A DNA stretch of 64,000 bases from NCBI RefSeq assembly GCF_010868145.1, contig NZ_JAAGUY010000026.1:17464-81463 (forward strand), given 5' to 3'. The first letter of the stretch is position 1. Every line of letters starts with the position of its first letter. Of the stretch, positions 25,588-33,266 are shown piece by piece. The stretch comes from Nocardia cyriacigeorgica. GTDB taxonomy: Bacteria > Actinomycetota > Actinomycetes > Mycobacteriales > Mycobacteriaceae. The notes beneath the pieces are model-generated. The model had not been told where the DNA came from. It saw nothing but the letters and a program-made list of their open reading frames with translations, and ran no database searches. Both the position numbers and the translations under genes were made by a program.

Positions 25588-25610
25588 TACTTGACTTCGC
25601 ACGACAAGTA
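25588..25610. promoter_or_regulatory. Dyad in the monooxygenase/AraC intergenic region
   Basis: TACTTG (25588-25593) and CAAGTA (25605-25610) are separated by 11 bases in the 69-bp divergent gap. TTGACT at 25591-25596 could be the -35 for the AraC gene, with GATTCT about 17 bp on, so the dyad would straddle both promoters. A VirS-like binding site is inferred. Confidence 0.45.
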
Positions 25611-25626
25611 TTTGATTCTAGGCGAC

Positions 25627-26673
25627 ATGTCGGTGATTCGTTCCGCTGGACTGCGCGGATTCCGGGCGACGGTCGCCGAGCTGGGCGGTGATGCCGAGGA
25701 GTTCGCTACCGCCTGCGGGCTGCCGGTCGCGGCCCTCGACACCGACGACATGCTGGTTTCCGATCAGGCGGTGGCCGCTGTCCTCGAACTGGCCGCGCAC
25801 CGGCTCGACTGCCCCGACCTGGGCCTGCGCATCTCCGTGCGCCAGGACCTGGCCATGCTCGGTCCGCTGGCGCTGGCCATTCGTAGCTCACCCACGCTGG
25901 CCGACGTGCTCGAATGCAGTTCCCGGTATCTGTTCGTGCACGCCCGATCGCTGAGCCTGGTGCTCGAACCCGATCCGTACGGCGACCGCGGTGTGGTGGC
26001 GTTGCGCTACGGCGTGCGGGCCGCGACGGCGGTACCGATCCAGGGCACCGACCTCGGCTTGGCCTTCGTACACCGTGCGATCCAGCGGTTGACCGGCGAC
26101 CGGTACGGCCTGCGTTCGGTAGAGCTGCCGTATCGGCCACCCGCCCCGCTGTCGGTGTACGAGGAGTTCTTCGGTGCGCCGGTACGGGCCGGCCGGCGCG
26201 ATGCTCTACTGCGGGTACCCGGCGCCCTCGCGGCACGCCAGCTCAGTGGCGGTGACGAGAATCTGCACCGGCTGGCCATGGAGTTCCTTGCGCAACAGAC
26301 CGCCGATTACGGCAGCTCCATGGTGCCGACCGTGTGCGCGGCGGTCCAGCAGCTACTCGGTACGACCCCGCCCGAAATCGGCGTGGTGGCCAGACTTTTG
26401 ACACTGCATCCACGCACATTGCAGCGCAGGCTCAGCGCCGAGGGCACCACCTTCGCCACCGTTCTCGATGACGTGCGCCGCGCCGAAACCCGCCGCTACC
26501 TCACCACCACCGATATCTCGATGAGCCAGATCGCCTCCCTCGTCGGGCTCACCGAACAGGCCACGCTGACCCGCTGCTGCCGCCGTTGGTGGGGTAGCCC
26601 GCCCACCGCGATCCGCAAAGATCCGGCCCTGGCTCGCGAACAGTCATCGGCACAGACAGCCGCACTGGCATAG
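25627..26673 (+). CDS. AraC-family regulator, VirS-like
   Basis: 348 aa. The N-terminal arabinose-binding-type domain (about 1-230) has ELAAHRLDCPDLGLRISVRQ and LGPLALAIRSSPTLADVLE as in M. tuberculosis VirS. The C-terminal AraC double HTH (about 245-335) contains LHPRTLQRRLSAEGTTF and ISMSQIASLVGLTEQATLTR. ATG at 25627 with AGGCGAC upstream. VirS activates the divergent mymA operon in M. tuberculosis, so this protein probably controls the EthA/MymA-like enzyme beside it. The downstream VIT-family gene starts nine bases after its stop and may be co-transcribed. Confidence 0.9.
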   Translation: MSVIRSAGLRGFRATVAELGGDAEEFATACGLPVAALDTDDMLVSDQAVAAVLELAAHRLDCPDLGLRISVRQDLAMLGPLALAIRSSPTLADVLECSSRYLFVHARSLSLVLEPDPYGDRGVVALRYGVRAATAVPIQGTDLGLAFVHRAIQRLTGDRYGLRSVELPYRPPAPLSVYEEFFGAPVRAGRRDALLRVPGALAARQLSGGDENLHRLAMEFLAQQTADYGSSMVPTVCAAVQQLLGTTPPEIGVVARLLTLHPRTLQRRLSAEGTTFATVLDDVRRAETRRYLTTTDISMSQIASLVGLTEQATLTRCCRRWWGSPPTAIRKDPALAREQSSAQTAALA

Positions 26674-26682
26674 GCTGCGGCT

Positions 26683-27426
26683 ATGGACTCATCGAGCGGG
26701 TCGAGCGAGATCGAGACCACGCGGCCGCATCCGCACGAGCCGCATACCGAGCAGCTGGCGACGCGGCTGAACTGGCTGCGCGCGGGCGTCCTCGGCGCGA
26801 ACGATGGCATCGTGTCGACCGCGGGTCTCGTGGTCGGTGTCGCGGCAGCCAACACTGCCACCAGCACCATCTTCACCGCGGGCATCGCAGGATTGAGTGC
26901 GGGCGCGATCTCGATGGCGGTCGGCGAATACGTCTCGGTGAGCACCCAGCGCGATTCCGAGCGAGCGCTGCTGGCCAAGGAGCGCCGGGAACTGCGCGAT
27001 GAACCGGAGTCCGAACTCGCGGAGCTGACCGGCATCTATCGGGCCAAGGGCCTGTCGCCGGAGACCGCGCGCAAGGTGGCCGAGGAACTCACTGCCCACG
27101 ATGCCTTCACCGCGCACGCTGAGGCCGAATTGGGCCTCAACCCGGATGAGCTCACCAATCCATGGCATGCGGCCCTGTCCTCCGCGGTTGCCTTCACCAT
27201 CGGCGCGTCGCTACCGCTGTTGGCGATTCTGTTGCCGCCCACCCAGCTCCGGATTCCGGTGACCTTCGCGGCGGTGCTCATCGCGCTCGCCCTGACCGGA
27301 TCGATCAGTGCCCGCCTCGGCGGCAGCCGACGGGGCCGGGCGGTGGTGCGGGTCGTGATCGGTGGCGCACTGGCCATGGCGATCACCTACGGTATCGGCC
27401 AGATCGCGGATGTCTCCGGAGTCTGA
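26683..27426 (+). CDS. VIT1/CCC1-family iron/manganese transporter
   Basis: 247-aa membrane protein of the VIT family, which moves Fe2+ or Mn2+ out of the cytosol. It has five predicted helices: WLRAGVLGANDGIVSTAGLV (the conserved first segment), GLSAGAISMAVGEYVSVSTQ with the family E-Y motif, then a cytosolic metal-binding helix rich in Glu (KERRELRDEPESELAELTGI), and three C-terminal helices. The N-terminus is His/Glu-rich (RPHPHEPHTEQ). ATG at 26683 lacks a clear ribosome-binding site. It lies nine bases behind the AraC gene. Confidence 0.92.
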   Translation: MDSSSGSSEIETTRPHPHEPHTEQLATRLNWLRAGVLGANDGIVSTAGLVVGVAAANTATSTIFTAGIAGLSAGAISMAVGEYVSVSTQRDSERALLAKERRELRDEPESELAELTGIYRAKGLSPETARKVAEELTAHDAFTAHAEAELGLNPDELTNPWHAALSSAVAFTIGASLPLLAILLPPTQLRIPVTFAAVLIALALTGSISARLGGSRRGRAVVRVVIGGALAMAITYGIGQIADVSGV

Positions 27427-27483
27427 GGCCGATTTGCCCCGAGTGGCGGGTGCCGCTCGGCTCGTTAGTGCTCTACTTGGCGG

Positions 27484-28278
27484 GTGAGTTCAGTGTTCGC
27501 CGTATTACCTGCCGCCGCAACGGGTTCGCCGGAACGGGCTTTCGAGCAGTACGAGGCGATCCTGGCAGGCAGGGAATCCACCGTGCCGCTACCGGTGGTC
27601 GGGATCGTGGCAGCCCAGCTCGGACGGCAGGGGACGCCCCTGTCGGTTGCGCGACCGGCCGATGCACGCGGGGTCCTATTACGCGGCGAGTCCGATGATC
27701 ACCTCGCGTGCCTGTGCGCCGTGTTGCGACTGACCGCCACCCGCGACCTCGCGGTGTTCGATGTCGCCGACGGCCGGTTGCACGATCCACGCACCGGCGT
27801 ACGACTGTCCGTGACAGCGGGGGCGCACACTTTTCCCGCACTAACCGAATCGCTGGTGGAGATCCTTATCCCCGAGGACGGGGATCTCGATAACCCTGCA
27901 CTCACAGTCGCTCACAGCAGCGCGAGCTCAATCCGTACCAGACAATTGCCCGACGGGATCTACGAGCTGACCTGCCATACCGGCAGCGACCATGTCCGCC
28001 TCCTCACCGACGACGCCCCCTTGGCCCGAAAGGCGGTCTGGTCCTGGGCACGGAGGGATCCCTGGTGGCGTCAGGCGATCGCGTGGCAGCCCTGCGAACC
28101 GCCGACCGCAGCCGATCACGCACCTGCCGTCGACGAGGTCGCGGCGCTACGAGCCGAACTCCATGAGCTGCGCGCCGAGGCGGCCGAGCTCGAGACCCTC
28201 GACGTCGGCGCAGCCATGGCCGAACTGGATGCCCTCACCCAATCGGTCCTCGATATCGATATCCCCGATCTCGAATAG
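27484..28278 (+). CDS. Hypothetical protein with C-terminal coiled coil
   Basis: 264 aa, not recognised. An alpha/beta N-terminal region (about 1-190) contains TRDLAVFDVADGRLHDPRTG and ends in WSWARRDPWWRQAIAW. A C-terminal coiled coil follows (about 212-255, EVAALRAELHELRAEAAELE), and the last residues are acidic. There is no signal peptide or membrane helix. Start is GTG at 27484 (or 27493); the ribosome-binding site is poor. It lies 57 bp after the VIT gene and converges on the DUF6670-like gene with a 30-bp gap. Composition and codon rhythm look genuine; the role is unknown. Confidence 0.65.
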   Translation: MSSVFAVLPAAATGSPERAFEQYEAILAGRESTVPLPVVGIVAAQLGRQGTPLSVARPADARGVLLRGESDDHLACLCAVLRLTATRDLAVFDVADGRLHDPRTGVRLSVTAGAHTFPALTESLVEILIPEDGDLDNPALTVAHSSASSIRTRQLPDGIYELTCHTGSDHVRLLTDDAPLARKAVWSWARRDPWWRQAIAWQPCEPPTAADHAPAVDEVAALRAELHELRAEAAELETLDVGAAMAELDALTQSVLDIDIPDLE

Positions 28279-28308
28279 CCGAGGCACGGGCGCGAATGAC
28301 CTTCCGGC

Positions 28309-29421
28309 TCAGCAGAACTGGTGCGCCGCGCTGGGCTCGCAATCCACCCATTCCAGATACCCGCTCCCATCGATCGCCCGCCCACGCCAGCTGCCCGTAT
28401 ACGTGAAGGCGCCCGCGTATCCGCGTCCGTGCCCGTAACGCAGAGGTGAGTCGACGGACGCGTGCAGGGTGAAGATCTCGCGGCTGCCATCGCGGACCGA
28501 CCAGCGCAGTTCGCGAGGTACCCGCATGACCCGGCCGAGTTCGTCGATGGCGGGGCGGTCGTCCAGCACTTCCATGTGGACGTCGGTGTAGGCGCGGGCG
28601 TCACCGTCCAGCGAGCGCAGGTGGGCCATGCGGCAGGCAGTGGTGCCAGCCGCCCGGACGTCGGTGAGCAGCAGCTGGGTTCGGTGGTCGAGGTTGATGA
28701 TCTGGTAGGTGAAGAAGTCGACGGGCAGTTTCAGGCATTCGGGCACGGGCCGGGCGGTCAAGGCCTGGGGTGACACGCAGCGGGCGTATTCGACCGTGCA
28801 CAGCGTCTCGAACTCGACGCTGCCGTCGGCGTCGGTGAGGGTGCCGCGGCAGGTCGCCAGCAGGCTGACGTGGTCATAGACCGGGGTGCGGACGAACCAG
28901 GAGGCCTGGGCGGTGGCGGTGATCTCGGCATCCACGCGGAAGCCCGAATAGCGCCCGGCCAAGGTGAAATTCGGGTAGGTTCCGGCGATTTCGAGGTCTT
29001 CGCCCCAGCGCAGCACCGACCCATCCGCGGCGAATTCGCATTCGGTGCGGGTGTCGTAGGCGCGGTAGTGGCGTTGTGCGGCATGGGCGGTCGAGGAGAA
29101 CACCGTGCTGGTGTGCCTGGCGTCGGCGACCGCGAGATAGTCGTTGTCGAAGCACACCGAGCCGGTGGCGCCGATCAGCGTCATCGTGTTCAGGTAGCGG
29201 TGCCTGCCCGGCAGCCGCGGGATGAAGATGCCGTAGTGCGTCCATGCCCAGAGTGACGAATCCTGATGGGGACGCATCATATCCGGACGATCGAACGGCC
29301 TGCTGGATTCGATGACCCGCCGATCCACTCGGGGCGCGAGCCCGGACAACAGTGCCCGGGCGGCCATTCGCACCGGCAGACTGCGCTGTTCGTTTCGGTC
29401 GGTGATACTGGTTGCCGACAT
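28309..29421 (-). CDS. DUF6670-like protein (lipocalin/AttH-like beta protein)
   Basis: 370 aa. The sequence is rich in beta-strand patterns with conserved Trp/Gly (SSLWAWTHYGIFIPRLPG, FTYTGSWRGRAIDGSGYLEW) and resembles the actinobacterial family annotated as DUF6670, probably lipocalin-like. I recall the family only by pattern, so the name is tentative. No signal peptide is evident. ATG at 29421 has GAGGG ten bases upstream. It sits directly downstream of a TetR gene on the same strand, but the 104-bp gap contains a strong operator-like palindrome, so it likely has its own TetR-controlled promoter. The reaction is unknown. Confidence 0.65.
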   Translation of the reverse strand: MSATSITDRNEQRSLPVRMAARALLSGLAPRVDRRVIESSRPFDRPDMMRPHQDSSLWAWTHYGIFIPRLPGRHRYLNTMTLIGATGSVCFDNDYLAVADARHTSTVFSSTAHAAQRHYRAYDTRTECEFAADGSVLRWGEDLEIAGTYPNFTLAGRYSGFRVDAEITATAQASWFVRTPVYDHVSLLATCRGTLTDADGSVEFETLCTVEYARCVSPQALTARPVPECLKLPVDFFTYQIINLDHRTQLLLTDVRAAGTTACRMAHLRSLDGDARAYTDVHMEVLDDRPAIDELGRVMRVPRELRWSVRDGSREIFTLHASVDSPLRYGHGRGYAGAFTYTGSWRGRAIDGSGYLEWVDCEPSAAHQFC

Positions 29422-29491
29422 AGGAAAACACCCTCTCGACCAGCTCCGGTACGCCCGATCACGGGCCTCCGGTCCGCGCCACGTTGCGCGA

Positions 29492-29520
29492 CGATCGGTT
29501 AATTTACCGATCGGTCATAA
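29492..29520. promoter_or_regulatory. TetR-type operator upstream of the DUF6670-like gene
   Basis: Overlapping symmetry: CGATCGGT (29492-29499) faces ACCGATCG (29506-29513), and ACCGATCGGT itself (29506-29515) is a 10-bp palindrome. It is set in TAATTTACCGATCGGTCATA, close to the TNACCG-CGGTNA form used by many TetR repressors. It lies 70-100 bp before the leftward gene and just after the TetR stop. Confidence 0.6.
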
Positions 29521-29525
29521 AGGGG

Positions 29526-30155
29526 TCAAGACCATGCGCTCCGATCCCGCGCGCCGGCCTCGGCCACCAGATCGAGAATGCGCATCGACCTCGCCGCCAT
29601 ATCGGCCGCCGAATGTTCCGGATGACGCAGCCACCACCGCACCACCGAGCTCACCATCCCGGTCCACACCTCGGTCAGTACCGCGAGGTCATCGGCATCG
29701 ACCGCACGCCCGTCGGCCATCCCAACCACCGCCACACCGCGCGAGGCCTGCTCGATCAGCCGGGCGCGCACCCTGGCGGCCTCGGCCGGCGCATTCCCCT
29801 CGTCGGGCAGGCTGCGATCCCACAGGACGTTCCAGTCGTTGGGCCGGGGCTCCAGGGCGGCGAAGATGGCGGTGAGCACCATGGCGGGCAGGCGTAGTCC
29901 GGTGACGCCGTCGGTCATCGCGCCCTCGATATGGGCGGACAGGTTGTCACCGGCACGCCGCACGCACGCCGTGTACAGCCCGTCCTTGGACGAGAAGTAG
30001 GCCAGCACCATCGGCTTGGAAACCCCGGACCGGGCCGCCACGGCAGCCAGGGAGGTTCCCGCATAACCGAACCGGCCGAACTCCTCGGTCGCGGCGTCCA
30101 GGATCTGCCGCTCCCGCTCCGCCCGCGGAACACCCTTCGTACCTGCCGTACCCAT
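29526..30155 (-). CDS. TetR/AcrR-family transcriptional regulator
   Basis: 209 aa with an N-terminal TetR HTH (about 14-60): QILDAATEEFGRFGYAGTSL, then SGVSKPMVLAYFSSKDGLY. The C-terminal part resembles TetR_C domains of the mycobacterial type (RRAGDNLSAHIEGAM, LPDEGNAPAEAARVRARLIE). ATG at 30155 is preferred over the long frame from 30221, which would include a non-family extension; no good ribosome-binding site is present. It likely represses the DUF6670-like gene downstream through the ACCGATCGGT site, and is divergent from the OhrR-like gene. Confidence 0.87.
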   Translation of the reverse strand: MGTAGTKGVPRAERERQILDAATEEFGRFGYAGTSLAAVAARSGVSKPMVLAYFSSKDGLYTACVRRAGDNLSAHIEGAMTDGVTGLRLPAMVLTAIFAALEPRPNDWNVLWDRSLPDEGNAPAEAARVRARLIEQASRGVAVVGMADGRAVDADDLAVLTEVWTGMVSSVVRWWLRHPEHSAADMAARSMRILDLVAEAGARDRSAWS

Positions 30156-30264
30156 CCATCTATCAGACCACCCGGTAGACCGCAGAGCGAACAGGACGCC
30201 GGTCACAATTACTTCATGCACTAACTATTAATGCGCTAACGTGGTGGAGGTGAACGGAGAGGTG

Positions 30265-30789
30265 ATGGACACCGAGATCGACGATCCGCTGCGCCTGGAC
30301 CGCCAGGTGTGTTTCGCGCTCGCTGTGGCCAACCGCGCGGTGCTCGCGGTCTACCGGCCGCTACTGGAGCCGATGGGGCTGACCCATCCGCAGTATCTGG
30401 TGATGCTGGCGCTGTGGGGTTCGGCGCCGATGTCGGTCAAGGAGATCGCCGAAGCCATCCAGCTCGACTCCCCCACGTTGTCGCCCCTGCTCAAGCGGCT
30501 GCACAGCGCCGGACTGATCACCCGCGAGCGAGACCCGCGCGACGAACGCAACCTGGTGATCGATCTGACCGAACAGGGCCGCGCCCTGCGCCGGCAGGCC
30601 GAGGCCATCCCACCTGCCGTGGTGCAGCGGCTCGGCGTCAGCCTGGCCGACCTCGAGGAATTGCATACCGTGCTGACCCGCGTGAACGACGCCGCGCGCC
30701 GATCCGTGCTCGCGGAGTCGACCCCGTCTGAAGCGGACCGAGCCCCCACCGAAACGGACCTGGCCCATACTGAAGGAGCGCGCTCATGA
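30265..30789 (+). CDS. MarR-family regulator, OhrR-like
   Basis: 174-aa winged-helix repressor of the MarR family. The N-terminal RLDRQVCFALAVANRAV contains the cysteine (Cys16) in the position used by OhrR to sense organic hydroperoxides; MSVKEIAEAIQLDSPTLSPL is the recognition region and ERDPRDERNLVIDLT the wing. The partner cysteine of two-Cys OhrR types is not seen, so it would be a one-Cys sensor. ATG at 30265 with GGAGAGG immediately upstream. No ohr peroxidase is adjacent; the next gene, overlapping by 4 bp, is DUF5313. The C-terminal tail (TPSEADRAPTETDLAHTEGA) is an unusual extension. Confidence 0.87.
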   Translation: MDTEIDDPLRLDRQVCFALAVANRAVLAVYRPLLEPMGLTHPQYLVMLALWGSAPMSVKEIAEAIQLDSPTLSPLLKRLHSAGLITRERDPRDERNLVIDLTEQGRALRRQAEAIPPAVVQRLGVSLADLEELHTVLTRVNDAARRSVLAESTPSEADRAPTETDLAHTEGARS

Positions 30790-31166
30790 GCGGCGAACGA
30801 CGACGCCCGAATCCGATCCAGTGGCTCGGCTACGCCTGCGGGCGTCGGCTTCCGGATTCCATGCGCGATTGGGTCCGCAACGACCTCACCGGCAAGTACG
30901 CCTTCCCTCGCCACGTCGTGCGCGGCCTGGTGCCGTTCGTCCCGCTGTTCGTGGTGTTCCTGCTGTTCCCGGGCGAGCTGTGGTTGCGCGGCTCGATGGT
31001 GCTGCTGGCCCTGCTACTTGCCCTCTTCTACACCGTTGCCTTCATGCCGATGAACCGCGGGCACCGCCTGGCCAAGCACGGTTTCCCCCAAGACCTCGAG
31101 AACCCCGAGCGAGCCGACCGCCGCGCCCGCGAACGCGCCCGCTACGCCGCCAAGCACCCGCACTGA
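30786..31166 (+). CDS. DUF5313 family membrane protein
   Basis: 126 aa. It has RPNPIQWLGYACGRRLPDSM followed by RDWVRNDLTGK, the conserved block of the DUF5313 family in mycobacteria and nocardiae, then two membrane helices (LVPFVPLFVVFLLFPGELWL and MVLLALLLALFYTVAFM) and a basic tail. The function is unknown. Its ATG overlaps the MarR stop (ATGA), so the two are translated together. This link to a putative peroxide-sensing regulator is the only functional hint. Confidence 0.9.
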   Translation: MSGERRRPNPIQWLGYACGRRLPDSMRDWVRNDLTGKYAFPRHVVRGLVPFVPLFVVFLLFPGELWLRGSMVLLALLLALFYTVAFMPMNRGHRLAKHGFPQDLENPERADRRARERARYAAKHPH

Positions 31167-31170
31167 GGCA

Positions 31171-31228
31171 CGAGCGGTACCTGGCCGCGTCGTTGCTGCG
31201 AGTAGACCCCGCAGCCCGGTACCACTCG
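31171..31228. terminator. Possible bidirectional terminator between DUF5313 and mceF
   Basis: CGAGCGGTACC (31171-31181) and GGTACCACTCG (31218-31228) pair over 11 bp with one mismatch, enclosing a 36-nt loop, in the 67-bp gap between convergent stops. The long loop makes it only moderately convincing. Confidence 0.4.
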
Positions 31229-31233
31229 GTGAA

Positions 31234-32190
31234 CTAGTTGACGGTGACGCGGACCTTGACGGCGTCGTCGTCGGTGGCCGCGAGCGCCTGGGAGATGAGG
31301 GCCGAGATGTCCAGGCGTGGCCCCGCGGTGGTGACGGCGTCTGCCAGTGGTTGCAGGCCGGGGAGCAGGGAGGCGAGTTCGGGGCCGACCTGATGCACCC
31401 ATTCGGTGAGTCGCTGCAGGAACGGCACCAGGCCGTTGCCCTCGAGGTACATCTCGGGGGCATTGCCCGTCTGGATCAACCGGCCCACCGATTCGACCAG
31501 CTCATCGAGCCGCTGGGCGAACTGGGTGAAGGCGGGTGCGGCGGCCGCGGTGGCAGGCCCGGCCCAATCGATATCCTGGGAGACGGTCTCGAAATCGTTG
31601 AGCAGCTGGGCGATCTGCGGTTCGCGCGAGACGATGGTCGAGGCGAGCAGATCGGCGGCGCGGGTGAGTTCCGGCATGACGGCATCGGTGCCGTGCAATG
31701 CGACGCTCATGGTTTCGGCCAGCGATCCGACCACCGCGGGATCGAGCTGGTTCATCGTATTGGTGACCATCCGGGCAGCCTCGGGGATCGACAGCGGGGT
31801 GCGCACATCCTGCGAGTGCAGCTGCTGCCCGTCCTCCAGGTACGGTCCAGCACCGGTTTTCGGCCGGAACTGCACATACGGCTCGCCCAGTGCGGACAGA
31901 TGCTCGATGGTGACGATGCTGTCGGTGGGCACCTTGTGGTCGCTGTCCACCCGCAGCCCGACCTCAACGCCGGAGGCGGTGCGGTCCACCGAGGTCACCC
32001 GGCCGACCTCGATCCCCGCCAGCAGGATCGGCGAACCCACGCCGAGCCCACCGGAATTCGTCAGCACCATCGAGGCCTCGGTGTAGTCGGCGAACGGATC
32101 GACCTGCACCACACCGAAGGTCAGGTAACTCGCGCCGAGCACGGTGATGGCTGCGATACCGCCGAGGGATGCCAGCGGGCCGATTTTCAT
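31234..32190 (-). CDS. mceF: Mce-family protein MceF
   Basis: 318 aa, the last subunit of a six-protein MlaD-domain tunnel that carries lipids across the envelope to the YrbE permease. An N-terminal membrane anchor (GGIAAITVLGASYLTFGVV) is followed by the MCE/MlaD domain (about 40-120, NSGGLGVGSPILLAGIEVGRVTSVD) and a helical C-terminal needle region. The ATG overlaps the mceE stop by 4 bp. It is shorter than many MceF proteins (above 400 aa) and lacks their long C-terminal tail. It is the end of the leftward operon. Confidence 0.92.
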   Translation of the reverse strand: MKIGPLASLGGIAAITVLGASYLTFGVVQVDPFADYTEASMVLTNSGGLGVGSPILLAGIEVGRVTSVDRTASGVEVGLRVDSDHKVPTDSIVTIEHLSALGEPYVQFRPKTGAGPYLEDGQQLHSQDVRTPLSIPEAARMVTNTMNQLDPAVVGSLAETMSVALHGTDAVMPELTRAADLLASTIVSREPQIAQLLNDFETVSQDIDWAGPATAAAAPAFTQFAQRLDELVESVGRLIQTGNAPEMYLEGNGLVPFLQRLTEWVHQVGPELASLLPGLQPLADAVTTAGPRLDISALISQALAATDDDAVKVRVTVN

Positions 32191-33266
32191 CGGATGGCTC
32201 CGATCATGCGCAGGGTCTGCAGGATCCGGTCGATCTGGTCGTCGGCGGAGATCGGTGCCCCGCCGGCCGGTGTCACGCTGACTCCGGAAACGTTCACCTT
32301 CGCGCCCCGCTCGACGAACGGAATGATCTTGTCCCGCAACAGCGCGGTCAGCAGCGCGAGATTCGATGGCGAGGCGGTATTCAGCGGCGCACCCGTGATC
32401 ATCGGGGCGAAGGCCATCGCGGCCGCGTCACCGGACCGGACCAGCGGCGCCAGCCATGCCATCGAATGACCGACCGGCCCCAGCGCACCGAAGATTTCGG
32501 TGACGCCGGAGATGGAGGTGGTAGCGGCAGTCATCTGCTCCACCGATTCCGGGTGCAGAATATTGTCCAGCTGGGGCTGGATCTCGTGCAGCACACTCGA
32601 ATTCATCTCGAGGCCGTACAGCAACCGGTCCACCTGATCGAGATCGGCGGCCAGGTCGACGGCATCACCGGCCATCACCTGGGTGATGCGCTGGGTTTCC
32701 ATCGGGTCCTGTGGCAGCACCGAGTTGAACCGATTGATGATGTCCTGCAACTGGCCGACCGCGCCGCCCTGCACGAACACCGCCATGGCGGCCATCGTGT
32801 CCTCCAGCTGCACCGGCGGTTTGGTGTGTTCGAGGGTGATGGTGCCACCACGCGGCAGCAACGAATCGAACCCGTCGGGCGGGGTCGTCAGGGCGATGTG
32901 GATATCGCCGAGCACGGTGTTCTGGCGCAGTTCGGCGATCGTGGTGTCGGGCAGGCGCACGTCATCGGAGACCTCGATGTCGACCACGACGTACCCGCCA
33001 CGGCCCTGCGGCGCCTCGGCGGCAGGCACGACGCGCACCGATTCCACCGACCCGACCTGCGCGCCGTTGGCGATGACCTTGGCCCGCGCAGGCAGATTCA
33101 GCACGTTCGCGAACTCGATGCGAACCTTGTAGGTCGACCCCGACACCGAGGTACCGGGCACCGGGACCTGGGAGGGATCGAACCCACAACCCCCGACGGT
33201 CAGCGCGGCCGCCGATACCAGCGCGATCGCGGCGTAGCGCATCCGCTTGCCGAGCAGCGCGGTCAT
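32187..33266 (-). CDS. mceE: Mce-family lipoprotein MceE (LprK-like)
   Basis: 359 aa. It starts with a lipoprotein signal: RMRYAAIALVSAAALTVGGC, lipobox VGGC with the lipidated Cys at residue 27, which is typical of MceE. The MlaD domain follows (about 45-125, YKVRIEFANVLNLPARAKV), then long helices. The start overlaps the mceD frame by 4 bp (ATGA). Within the Mce complex this subunit is anchored by its lipid in the membrane and contributes one ring-forming MCE domain. Confidence 0.94.
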   Translation of the reverse strand: MTALLGKRMRYAAIALVSAAALTVGGCGFDPSQVPVPGTSVSGSTYKVRIEFANVLNLPARAKVIANGAQVGSVESVRVVPAAEAPQGRGGYVVVDIEVSDDVRLPDTTIAELRQNTVLGDIHIALTTPPDGFDSLLPRGGTITLEHTKPPVQLEDTMAAMAVFVQGGAVGQLQDIINRFNSVLPQDPMETQRITQVMAGDAVDLAADLDQVDRLLYGLEMNSSVLHEIQPQLDNILHPESVEQMTAATTSISGVTEIFGALGPVGHSMAWLAPLVRSGDAAAMAFAPMITGAPLNTASPSNLALLTALLRDKIIPFVERGAKVNVSGVSVTPAGGAPISADDQIDRILQTLRMIGAIR

